Positions 43,874-51,875 of a stretch of DNA of 64,000 nucleotides are shown piece after piece. Position numbers and translations under genes: made by a program. The stretch covers positions 62,001 to 126,000 of the forward strand of contig NZ_SRYA01000006.1 of the NCBI RefSeq assembly GCF_004793545.1, given 5' to 3'. Origin of the DNA: Petralouisia muris. Its GTDB lineage: Bacteria; Bacillota; Clostridia; Lachnospirales; Lachnospiraceae. The notes beneath the pieces are model-generated. The model saw only the letters and a list, made by a program, of their open reading frames with translations, searched no databases and was not told where the DNA came from. Each line of letters begins with the position of its first letter. The stretch's first letter is position 1.

Positions 43874-45619
43874 ATGGAAGTTAAAACTTCAGGGCAATTA
43901 TACAGCAAATTATTTTATATTGATACGGCGATTTTGTGCTGTGTGGTGCTGGCGATGACGGTTTTTTTCTTTACCAGTACGAGAAACCGTTTTCTGGAAC
44001 AGAATCTGAAGTATATGGGGATGATGAGTGAGTCGGCGGATTCGTATCTGAAAGAAACCTCTGATATCGCGGAGTATATTCATGAAGATCTGTATAAATC
44101 CAGTATGGAGCTGAATGACGCCCTGCACTATTTGACAGATGGACCGGCGGATTATCAGCAATACCGGCTGGATACCTATTTTGACAGTAAAATCAGCGAA
44201 TATAAGGGAATTGAAGCTTTTTTCCTGGATGCATTTCAGGCTTATCAGAGTTTAAGCCGCATTATGTTTTACAGTTATGAAAGAGGCATGGTGACAGAGT
44301 ATACCAGGGATGGGAAAAGCTACAAAAGGTTTGCGGACAAGGTGTTTCTGAAACGTGTGGAATCAGGGGATCTGGTGGAAGAGAATTGTTTTTTCTATCT
44401 GAAAGAAATCAGAGATCCAATTAATATGCAGGTGAAGGGATGTATGCTCCTTGGTTTTGAGAGCGGCAAATTTGAGAGCATCCGCCAGTACTATTCCAGG
44501 GCGGAACTGGCGGTATTTAATGATGCCGGAACCGTGGTATTTGATTCTAATGGGAACTATAAGGCAAGTGAGATTATGGAAGCGGAGGACGCAGGAACAT
44601 TGGAGAGCTTTCTGGGCGCTTATGTGGAGCAGAGCCAGACAGGCAGATACCATACCATCAGTTATCTGGAGAAAAGGCTGGCGTCTGCAGTTCCCATGCC
44701 TGTGATCCTGATGATTCTTCTGGTGGGGCTTGGGGCGCTGGCTCTGGGGGAAACCTTTGTTAGGTATCATTTGAAGCGTCTGGAACAAAGACTGGACAGA
44801 ATTCTGGACGGAATGATAAAGGTTATGGAAGGGGATTTGAAGGTGCGTATCCCTTCGAACAGAAACGGGGATGAACTGGATGTGATTTCCAGTTATTTCA
44901 ATGAAATGTGCATCAATTTGGAGGAACACATCAACAAGCGGTATCTGGCGGAAATTGAGCAGAAAAATGCAGAGATGGCGGCCCTTCAAAGCCAGATCAA
45001 CCCGCATTTTCTGTATAATACCCTGGAGGCTGTCCGCATGATGGCAATCTGCAACGGCGATCGGGAAGTAGGGAAAATGCTTTACAGCCTGGCAGTGACC
45101 TTTCGGGCGCAGATTAAGGAAGCAGATGTGATCACCCTTGCCCAGGAACTTCATTACAGTAAGAAGTATATAGAACTGTTTGAATTTCGCTATCCAGGCC
45201 AGTTTCAGATGCTTATGGAATGTCCAGAGGAATATTTACAGATTCCTGTGATTAAATTTGTGCTGCAGCCGATTATTGAGAATTATTTCATTCATGGGAT
45301 ACGGATGAAGGAAACGGACAATTTTATCCGGATCTCCGTAGAAAAGGAAAAAGAAGAGGTAAAAATTGTGGTGGAAGACAATGGAATCGGAATGACAGAA
45401 ACAGAACTGGCGGTAAAAAACCGGGAACTGGCAGAGAATTTTATGGAAAAACAGGCTTCCATTGGAATTGCAAATGTGAATCGCAGACTGAAAGCCGTGT
45501 ACGGCAAAGGGTACGGAATTCATATGGAGGCAAGGCCCGGCGGAGGGCTGCGGGTGATTCTCAGGTTCCGGCCCCAGGAAGCGCCTGCCGGGGAAGGCTG
45601 CAGAGACAGGGAGAACTGA
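43874..45619 (+). CDS. YesM-type sensor histidine kinase
   Basis: This kinase (581 residues from ATG 43874) has an N-terminal helix (about residues 14-34), an extracytoplasmic sensor region (to about 275), a second helix (SAVPMPVILMILLVGLGALAL), a HAMP linker, the His-kinase box with His in LQSQINPHFLYNTLEAVRMM, and a GHKL ATPase with ENYFIHGI and DNGIGM. The start is uncertain: ATG 43820, 43859 and 43874 are in frame; 43874 has a weak AGAAG ribosome site and gives the usual short cytoplasmic N-terminus. With the YesN-type regulator next door it probably senses an extracellular sugar signal and controls this locus. Confidence 0.92.
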   Translation: MEVKTSGQLYSKLFYIDTAILCCVVLAMTVFFFTSTRNRFLEQNLKYMGMMSESADSYLKETSDIAEYIHEDLYKSSMELNDALHYLTDGPADYQQYRLDTYFDSKISEYKGIEAFFLDAFQAYQSLSRIMFYSYERGMVTEYTRDGKSYKRFADKVFLKRVESGDLVEENCFFYLKEIRDPINMQVKGCMLLGFESGKFESIRQYYSRAELAVFNDAGTVVFDSNGNYKASEIMEAEDAGTLESFLGAYVEQSQTGRYHTISYLEKRLASAVPMPVILMILLVGLGALALGETFVRYHLKRLEQRLDRILDGMIKVMEGDLKVRIPSNRNGDELDVISSYFNEMCINLEEHINKRYLAEIEQKNAEMAALQSQINPHFLYNTLEAVRMMAICNGDREVGKMLYSLAVTFRAQIKEADVITLAQELHYSKKYIELFEFRYPGQFQMLMECPEEYLQIPVIKFVLQPIIENYFIHGIRMKETDNFIRISVEKEKEEVKIVVEDNGIGMTETELAVKNRELAENFMEKQASIGIANVNRRLKAVYGKGYGIHMEARPGGGLRVILRFRPQEAPAGEGCRDREN

Positions 45620-45654
45620 GGGATTTTTACATTTGACAGTTGGAGGAGATTATA

Positions 45655-47169
45655 ATGAAAAAGGTAATGATCGTGGAAGATGAGGAATTGATTTTACAGG
45701 GAATTCGGAATATTCTGGATTGGGAGTCCCTGGACCTTGAGGTGGTGCATATGGCCCATGACGGTGCGGAAGCCTTGGAGATGTGGGAGAGGGAACCCGT
45801 ACACATTGTAGTGACGGATATCAGTATGCCGGTCATGGACGGTTTGGAGCTTCTTCATAAAATCAGGGAGAAAGAAGAGCAGGTGCGCTTTATTATTCTG
45901 ACCGGATATGATGAATTTGCCTATGCAAGAGAGGCGATACGTCTGGAAGTGGAAAATTATATTCTTAAGCCCATTAACGAAGAGGAGTTGGAACGTCAGC
46001 TTCGGGAAACAGTGGAAAAGTTAGATGAGATGGATAAGAAAAAGATTCAGTATATTGATGAAAAAACGCAGTGGATGCACTTTTTAAGCGGCAGAACCGG
46101 GGCAGAAGAATATCGGCAGTTTGCCAAGCTGCTGGATCTTTTTGCAGACCATGGAAATTATTACGCCGCCTTGATGAAATGGAATATGAATGGTCTGAAA
46201 GAGAAAAAAATAACAGATGTGATTGTGGAACTGAAGCAAGAGAAATATCTGAAAATTGTCCATCTGCCTCCAGACAGCCTGCTGATGGTGCTGACGGATC
46301 AGACAGTAGATGAAATGCAGGCCCAGGAGTATTTTTCTGAACTTCAGAATTCTGTAGAAAGCAGGTTTAATGTAATGACATTTATCTGCATGGGGCCTGG
46401 ATTTCAAAGCATCGCTCAGCTTCCAGAAAGTTATCAGACAGCCCGGAAGCTGCAGAAATATCTGATCCTGGAGGGATATGGAACTTGTATCAGCCAAAGG
46501 CAGATTCAAGACAGGACGGCAGAATCCTTAAGCATGGATGAAGAGCAGTTTCGAAGGTTTATCCTGAAAAAAGAAACGGAAGCCGCTTTGGGCTATATGG
46601 AAGATTTGTTTCTCAATCAAATTCGCGGGGACGCTTCGGCAGGTTCTTTGTATCAAATGGCAATCAAAATGGCGATGCTGCTGCAGGACATCAAAAAGGA
46701 ATACAAGCTGAAATCCAGCAATTTTCAGGAACTTACCGATTTGATTGAAACCATTTTCCGGGCAGAAGATATCCATGGAATTAAGACTGCGTTTATTTCT
46801 GAAATCACAGAGATTATCGCTTGTATCCACGAGGAGGATTCCCAGTATACCCCGGTGGTGCGCCAGATTATTGCCGAAGTTCAGCAAAATTACAAAGAAG
46901 ATATGAACCTGAAAACACTGGCTTATAAATATCACATGAACGCTTCTTATCTGGGACAGATTTTCCAAAAGGAGGTAGGGTGTTCCTTTGCCAGGTATCT
47001 GAGCAATACTAAGAATGAAATTGCAAAAGATCTGATACTCAACACAAATATGAAAATCAATGATATTGCAAGGCAGGTGGGGTATCCAGACACCAGTTAT
47101 TTTTACCGGAAATTTAAGCAATGCTATGGGGTGTCTCCAGCTTCATTGCGGGAAATGAAGAAATATTAA
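45655..47169 (+). CDS. YesN/AraC-type response regulator
   Basis: This 504-residue regulator has a receiver domain (acidic EDEE at residues 8-11, phospho-acceptor Asp in VVTDISMPVMDG near residue 55, Lys in ILKPINEEE), a middle region of about 270 residues, and a C-terminal AraC-type pair of helix-turn-helix motifs (LKTLAYKYHMNASYLGQIFQKEVG and INDIARQVGYPDTSYFYRKFKQCYGVSPASLR). ATG 45655 follows GGAGGAG; a TTG five codons upstream is less likely. It follows the kinase by 35 nt and probably activates the importer and glycosidase genes. Confidence 0.94.
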   Translation: MKKVMIVEDEELILQGIRNILDWESLDLEVVHMAHDGAEALEMWEREPVHIVVTDISMPVMDGLELLHKIREKEEQVRFIILTGYDEFAYAREAIRLEVENYILKPINEEELERQLRETVEKLDEMDKKKIQYIDEKTQWMHFLSGRTGAEEYRQFAKLLDLFADHGNYYAALMKWNMNGLKEKKITDVIVELKQEKYLKIVHLPPDSLLMVLTDQTVDEMQAQEYFSELQNSVESRFNVMTFICMGPGFQSIAQLPESYQTARKLQKYLILEGYGTCISQRQIQDRTAESLSMDEEQFRRFILKKETEAALGYMEDLFLNQIRGDASAGSLYQMAIKMAMLLQDIKKEYKLKSSNFQELTDLIETIFRAEDIHGIKTAFISEITEIIACIHEEDSQYTPVVRQIIAEVQQNYKEDMNLKTLAYKYHMNASYLGQIFQKEVGCSFARYLSNTKNEIAKDLILNTNMKINDIARQVGYPDTSYFYRKFKQCYGVSPASLREMKKY

Positions 47170-47504
47170 GCAGAAAAGAAGTAATCCCGGATTTCTTCAA
47201 GATCGAGAAGAGATTCCGGCGAATAATAGATCTTATGTTTCATTGGCTTTTGTCTGGAAATGTGCTTTTACATCAGAGGACGAAAGCCATCCTTTTTCCT
47301 CTCCTGATTTTTTCCCTCTGGCAAGTTCAGCCATAAGTTTAAATTCTATCTTTCCAAAAACATAACTATAATTTGTTCAATGAACCTAAAAGTTTTCAAC
47401 TTTCCATGCAAATTACACAATGATATAGTTAATATATCAAAAAACATACTGCATATTGACGAACCGGTGAGTCAGTGTGCAGTAGTAACGAAGGAGGTTT
47501 CAAA
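47170..47504 (+). other. Regulatory gap before the importer genes, with a leader hairpin
   Basis: This 335-bp gap has no convincing gene. The distal half is AT-rich. ACTGCATATTGAC (47448-47460) pairs with GTCAGTGTGCAGT (47471-47483) with two G:U pairs and a 10-nt loop, ending 9 nt before AAGGAGG. No T tract follows. The gap is the likely target of the YesN-type regulator for the importer genes. I could not place a confident promoter. Confidence 0.45.
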
Positions 47505-48467
47505 GTGAGAGCAAACACAAAAAAAGCCGATCAGCCGAAGGGGAATTTCCTGATCCGGCTGAAGGCCAACAAGGAGCTGTTGATTTTGAGTATGCCGGGC
47601 GCAATCTGGTTTCTGTTTTTTGCATACCTGCCCCTGTTCGGGATTCTGGTGGCGTTTAAGAAATTCAGGCTGTCCGGAGACGGATTTTTCTATAATCTGT
47701 TTACCAGCGAAACCGTATGGTTTGACAATTTCAAGTTCCTGTTCAGCAGCGGAGACGCCTGGATTATCGTAAGGAACACTGTGCTGTATAATGCGGCGTT
47801 TATTGTTCTGGGCGTGGTGATTCCGGTGATTCTGGCGTTGCTGCTGAATGAAATCCGAAACAAAGGGATGATGAAGATTTACCAGAGTTCCATGTTTCTG
47901 CCTTACTTTCTGTCCTGGGTTGTGGTAAGCTACTGCGTTTTTGCATTCCTGAATCCGGAAAAGGGATACTTTAACGCAATTATCCAGCAGTTCGGCGGGG
48001 AGCCGGTTTCCTGGTATACGGAAACGAAATACTGGCCATTTATCATTATTTTTATGAGCCAATGGAAAGGCATGGGCTACAACACCGTGGTTTATCTTGC
48101 GTCCATCTGCGGAATTGATAAAACTTATTACGAAGCGGCAGTGTTGGACGGAGCCACCAAATGGCAGCAGATCAAATACATTACGCTGCCCCTGTTAAAG
48201 CCGGTAATCACCATTTTGCTGATTATGGCAGTGGGAGGAATTTTCAAGGCGGACTTCGGTCTGTTCTATCAGCTTCCTAAGAATTCAGGACCTCTGTATC
48301 CGGTGACAAACGTGCTTGATACATACATCTTCCGGGCCCTTAAGACCAGCGGGGAAATCGGAATGAGCGCAGCGGCGGCACTGTTCCAGTCAACAGTTGG
48401 TTTTGTCCTGATTATGATTGCAAATAAGATCGTATCCAAGGTGGACAATGAAAATGCATTATTTTAA
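47505..48467 (+). CDS. Sugar ABC importer permease, LplB type
   Basis: This 320-residue protein has six hydrophobic helices (from LLILSMPGAIWFLFFAYLPLFGILVAFK) and the EAA loop YEAAVLDGATKWQQIKYITLPLLKP around residue 205 that contacts the ATPase. It is one of two channel subunits of an oligosaccharide importer. The start is GTG 47505, 7 nt after AAGGAGG; an upstream in-frame GTG at 47475 lies inside the hairpin. The second permease and binding protein follow within 22 nt each. No ATPase gene is present in the locus. Confidence 0.93.
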   Translation: MRANTKKADQPKGNFLIRLKANKELLILSMPGAIWFLFFAYLPLFGILVAFKKFRLSGDGFFYNLFTSETVWFDNFKFLFSSGDAWIIVRNTVLYNAAFIVLGVVIPVILALLLNEIRNKGMMKIYQSSMFLPYFLSWVVVSYCVFAFLNPEKGYFNAIIQQFGGEPVSWYTETKYWPFIIIFMSQWKGMGYNTVVYLASICGIDKTYYEAAVLDGATKWQQIKYITLPLLKPVITILLIMAVGGIFKADFGLFYQLPKNSGPLYPVTNVLDTYIFRALKTSGEIGMSAAAALFQSTVGFVLIMIANKIVSKVDNENALF

Positions 48468-48482
48468 GGAAGGAGGAAAACC

Positions 48483-49445
48483 ATGTCTGAGAAAAGAATG
48501 TCCAGAAGGAAAATGGAGAAAAAAATCCGGGCAATCGAGGAAGAAGGCTGCAAATACAATCAAATCAAAAAGCCTACAAATGTGCTGTTCAACATATTTC
48601 TGGCAGTGCTGTCTTTGATTTGCGTCATTCCTTTTATATTTGTCATTATTATATCCATTACTGACGAAGAATCTCTGACTATGAACGGGTACCGGTTTAT
48701 ACCGGAAAAGTTAAGCCTGTACGCCTATGAATATATTATAAGCGCAGGTGAAAATATTTTGAAAAGCTACGGGGTGACCATTCTTGTGACGGTGCTTGGC
48801 ACATTAATTGGACTGCTTCTGACAGGCACATACGCCTATACGCTTTCCAGAAAAAATTATGCCTACCGGAAATTTTTCACCACGGTGATTACCATTCCCA
48901 TGCTGTTCAGCGGCGGTATGATTGCAAATTACCTGATTGTCACAAAGGTGATGATGCTGAAAGACACCATATGGGCGCTGATATTGCCCCTTTGCCTGAA
49001 TTCTTTTAATATTATTGTACTGCGGACGTTTTTTAAGACCAGCATCCCGGACGCCGTTGTGGAATCGGCAAAAATTGACGGGGCGTCAGAATGGCGGCTG
49101 TTTTTCCAGATCGTCATTCCCATGGCGCTTCCGGGGCTTGCCACCATTGGGCTGTTTTTAACCCTGGGTTATTGGAACGACTGGTTTAACGCCATGATGT
49201 ACATGGACAACAAAGATATGATTCCGCTGCAATATCTGCTGATCCAGATAGAAAGCTCCATTGACTGGCTGGCGAACAACAAGGCCACCATGGGAGTGGA
49301 CGGCATTGCGGTTGCGGCAAATATGCCGAAAGAGACTATTAAAATGGCAATTGTAGTAATATCCACGTTACCGATTATTTTTGCCTATCCGTTTTTCCAG
49401 AGATATTTTGTAAATGGATTGACGGTTGGGGCAGTGAAGGAGTAA
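48483..49445 (+). CDS. Sugar ABC importer permease, LplC/YtcP type
   Basis: This 320-residue protein has a charged N-terminus (~35 residues) and six hydrophobic helices, with the EAA loop VESAKIDGASEWRLFFQIVIPMALPGLAT around residue 200. It ends AVKE, a usual ending for this subfamily. AAGGAGG precedes ATG 48483. It pairs with the permease 15 nt upstream to form the channel. Confidence 0.94.
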   Translation: MSEKRMSRRKMEKKIRAIEEEGCKYNQIKKPTNVLFNIFLAVLSLICVIPFIFVIIISITDEESLTMNGYRFIPEKLSLYAYEYIISAGENILKSYGVTILVTVLGTLIGLLLTGTYAYTLSRKNYAYRKFFTTVITIPMLFSGGMIANYLIVTKVMMLKDTIWALILPLCLNSFNIIVLRTFFKTSIPDAVVESAKIDGASEWRLFFQIVIPMALPGLATIGLFLTLGYWNDWFNAMMYMDNKDMIPLQYLLIQIESSIDWLANNKATMGVDGIAVAANMPKETIKMAIVVISTLPIIFAYPFFQRYFVNGLTVGAVKE

Positions 49446-49466
49446 GATTGAAAAGGAGGAGAAATC

Positions 49467-50948
49467 ATGAAATTAAAAAAATTTGCGTCACTTGGCCTTG
49501 CAGTTGTTATGGCAGCGGGACTTCTTACCGGCTGCGGCGACAAAAAGGAAACGAATGCGAATGGAGAAGAAGTAGTAGAACTGACCTGGTGGCAGATTGG
49601 AGACGCCCAGAAAGATCAGGATAAGGTATTGGAAAAAGTCAACGAATACACGCAGGAAAAAATAGGCGTAAAGCTGAGAATCAACACCGCCGGATGGGGC
49701 GATTATAACCAGAAAATGCAGGTGGTAGTCAACACCGGAGACGATTGGGATCTGTGCTTTACCTGCTCTTGGGCAAATAATTATTTCCAGAATGCTGACA
49801 AGGGCGCATTCCTTGCCCTTGATGATTATATCAAAGATACGGAAATGTACAAAAATATTGACAGCCGGTTCTGGGAAGCGGCGAAGGTTCAGGGCAAAAC
49901 CTACGGCGTTCCCAGCGAAAAGGAAATCGGCAGTATGCCCATGTGGGTATTTACCAAAGAATATGTCGATAAATACAACGTTCCCGTAGATGAAATCCAC
50001 AGCCTGGAGGATTTGGAGCCATGGCTGAAGGTGATTCACGAAAATGAACCGGATGTAGTGCCCATGTATTTAACCAGCAGTTACTCCGCACCCACTTATA
50101 TGGATTTAATCCAGAACCCGGTGGGCATTGAGTATGGAGATGAAACCCTTACCGTCAAAAATGTTTTTGAAACAGAAAAAATGAAGTCCACCCTGGATAC
50201 GATGCGGAAATACTATCTGGCAGGCTATATCAACAAGGATGCAGCCACAGCTTCCGATGACAAATCCATCAAGCGTTTTGTGACAAAAGGCGACGGCCAG
50301 CCATATGCAGAACTGGTATGGGGCAAGGATTTGGGATATGAAGTGGTGGCAACGCCTATTATGGACACTTATGTGACAAATATTTCTGCCAGAGGCGCGC
50401 TGACAGCCATCAACGCCCAGACCAAACACCCGGAGAAAGCAGTAGAGCTTTTGAATCTGATCAATACCGATGAGTATCTCAGAAACCTTTTGAACTACGG
50501 CATAGAAGGGGAGCATTGGGACAAAGTGGAGGTTCCGGAAGATGAGGCGAAAGCAGCGGAAGGCAAGCCATATGTATATGAAAACAAAATTAAACTGAAC
50601 GAAGAAACCAGAAAGAATTATTCTGTTTCCTACTGGGTGCAGGGCGGTTTATTCAACACCTATGTACTGGAGAATGAGCCTGTAGACAAATGGGCGACTT
50701 TTAAAGAATTTAATGATTCCTCTGTGGAGGCTCCCTCCTTTGGATTCGATTTCGACTTAAATCCGGTCAGCACAGAGGTGGCAGGATTTGGAAATGTTAT
50801 GGATGAATTTGGAAAATCATTATTTACAGGCAGCGTGGATCCAGAAGAATATCTGCCTAAGCTGCAGGAAAAATTGGAAGCCACCGGAATTGACAAAGTA
50901 ATTGCAGAAATGCAGAAACAGATAGACGAATGGAAAGCAAGTAAATAG
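49467..50948 (+). CDS. Oligosaccharide-binding lipoprotein of the ABC importer
   Basis: This 493-residue protein has a lipoprotein signal peptide with lipobox LLTGC (Cys at residue 23) and a family-1-type solute-binding fold rich in aromatic residues (WWQIGDAQKDQDKVLEKVNEYTQEK). The C-terminal part (TFKEFNDSSVEAPSFGFDFDLNPV onward) resembles the DUF3502 domain of LipO-like proteins. It should sit on the outer face of the cell membrane and deliver mannose-containing oligosaccharides to the two permeases. The substrate is inferred from the neighbouring mannosidases. Confidence 0.93.
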   Translation: MKLKKFASLGLAVVMAAGLLTGCGDKKETNANGEEVVELTWWQIGDAQKDQDKVLEKVNEYTQEKIGVKLRINTAGWGDYNQKMQVVVNTGDDWDLCFTCSWANNYFQNADKGAFLALDDYIKDTEMYKNIDSRFWEAAKVQGKTYGVPSEKEIGSMPMWVFTKEYVDKYNVPVDEIHSLEDLEPWLKVIHENEPDVVPMYLTSSYSAPTYMDLIQNPVGIEYGDETLTVKNVFETEKMKSTLDTMRKYYLAGYINKDAATASDDKSIKRFVTKGDGQPYAELVWGKDLGYEVVATPIMDTYVTNISARGALTAINAQTKHPEKAVELLNLINTDEYLRNLLNYGIEGEHWDKVEVPEDEAKAAEGKPYVYENKIKLNEETRKNYSVSYWVQGGLFNTYVLENEPVDKWATFKEFNDSSVEAPSFGFDFDLNPVSTEVAGFGNVMDEFGKSLFTGSVDPEEYLPKLQEKLEATGIDKVIAEMQKQIDEWKASK

Positions 50949-51048
50949 CAAAAAGTGAAAAGGCAGCCCGCGCCATTTGAGCAGAATCATTGCCGGTTCT
51001 GCGCAAGTTTGGAATGGAAGGGCTGTCTTTCCCGGAAAGAGGCAGGCC

Positions 51049-51792
51049 ATGAAAAAAGTGTTGGAAGTGTGTGTGGATTCTGTGGAGTCTGCGGTAATTG
51101 CAAAAGAAGCGGGAGCTGACCGTTTGGAGGTTTGCGCCAATCTTCTGATTGGCGGAACTACCCCTGGGGTAAGCCAGTTTCAGCAAATCCGAGAAAAATG
51201 CGGCATTGCCCTGAATGTGCTGATCCGTCCGAGATTCGGGGATTTCCTGTATACGGACGCAGAATTTCTGATGCTGGAAGAGGACATCAGAATGTTTCGG
51301 AAACTGGGCGCCGATGGAGTTGTGGTGGGATGCCTGAATTCCGACGGCAGTTTGGATCTGGAGCGGATGGAGAAGCTTAGGGCATGCGCAGGCCCTCTTT
51401 CTTTGACGCTGCACCGTGCCTTTGATGTCTGCAGGGATCCCTATCAGGCATTGGAAGAGGCAGTTTCTCTGGGTGTTACAACCATTCTCACTTCCGGCCA
51501 GGCGCCAGACTGCAGGAAAGGAAAAGAAGTCCTGGAAAAACTCATTGCCAAGGCCGGGGAGCGGATAGAGATTCTTGTGGGCGGCGGAGTAAACGGCGAA
51601 GTTATCCATCAGATGGCAGAAGAGATCCACGCTTTTTCCTTTCATATGTCTGGAAAGAAAACCTTAGACAGCGGCATGGCCTACCGAAAAGAAGGGGTGA
51701 ACATGGGACTTCCCGGGCTTAGCGAATTCAGCGTGTTCCGTACGGACAAAGAAGAGATTTCCAAAGCCAGGAAAGCGCTGGATGCAATTTGA
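51049..51792 (+). CDS. cutC: CutC family protein
   Basis: This 247-residue TIM-barrel protein shows the CutC signatures KKVLEVCVDSVESAVIAKEAGADRLEVCANL at the N-terminus, LIRPRFGDFLYT, LTLHRAFDVCRDP, LTSGQAPDC and ILVGGGVN. ATG 51049 is preceded by AGAGGC; the frame runs further upstream without a better start. CutC is named for copper homeostasis, but that role has been questioned and homologues lie in many sugar loci. Here it sits between a sugar importer and glycosidases, so a catabolic role is more plausible than copper handling. Confidence 0.93.
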   Translation: MKKVLEVCVDSVESAVIAKEAGADRLEVCANLLIGGTTPGVSQFQQIREKCGIALNVLIRPRFGDFLYTDAEFLMLEEDIRMFRKLGADGVVVGCLNSDGSLDLERMEKLRACAGPLSLTLHRAFDVCRDPYQALEEAVSLGVTTILTSGQAPDCRKGKEVLEKLIAKAGERIEILVGGGVNGEVIHQMAEEIHAFSFHMSGKKTLDSGMAYRKEGVNMGLPGLSEFSVFRTDKEEISKARKALDAI

Positions 51793-51875
51793 GTATGCGG
51801 GAAATGTAAGGCAGAGAGGCGAAGAGCAGAAACAGAATCTCTATAATCATAGACAGAAGAAGGGACAGGGCAGAG

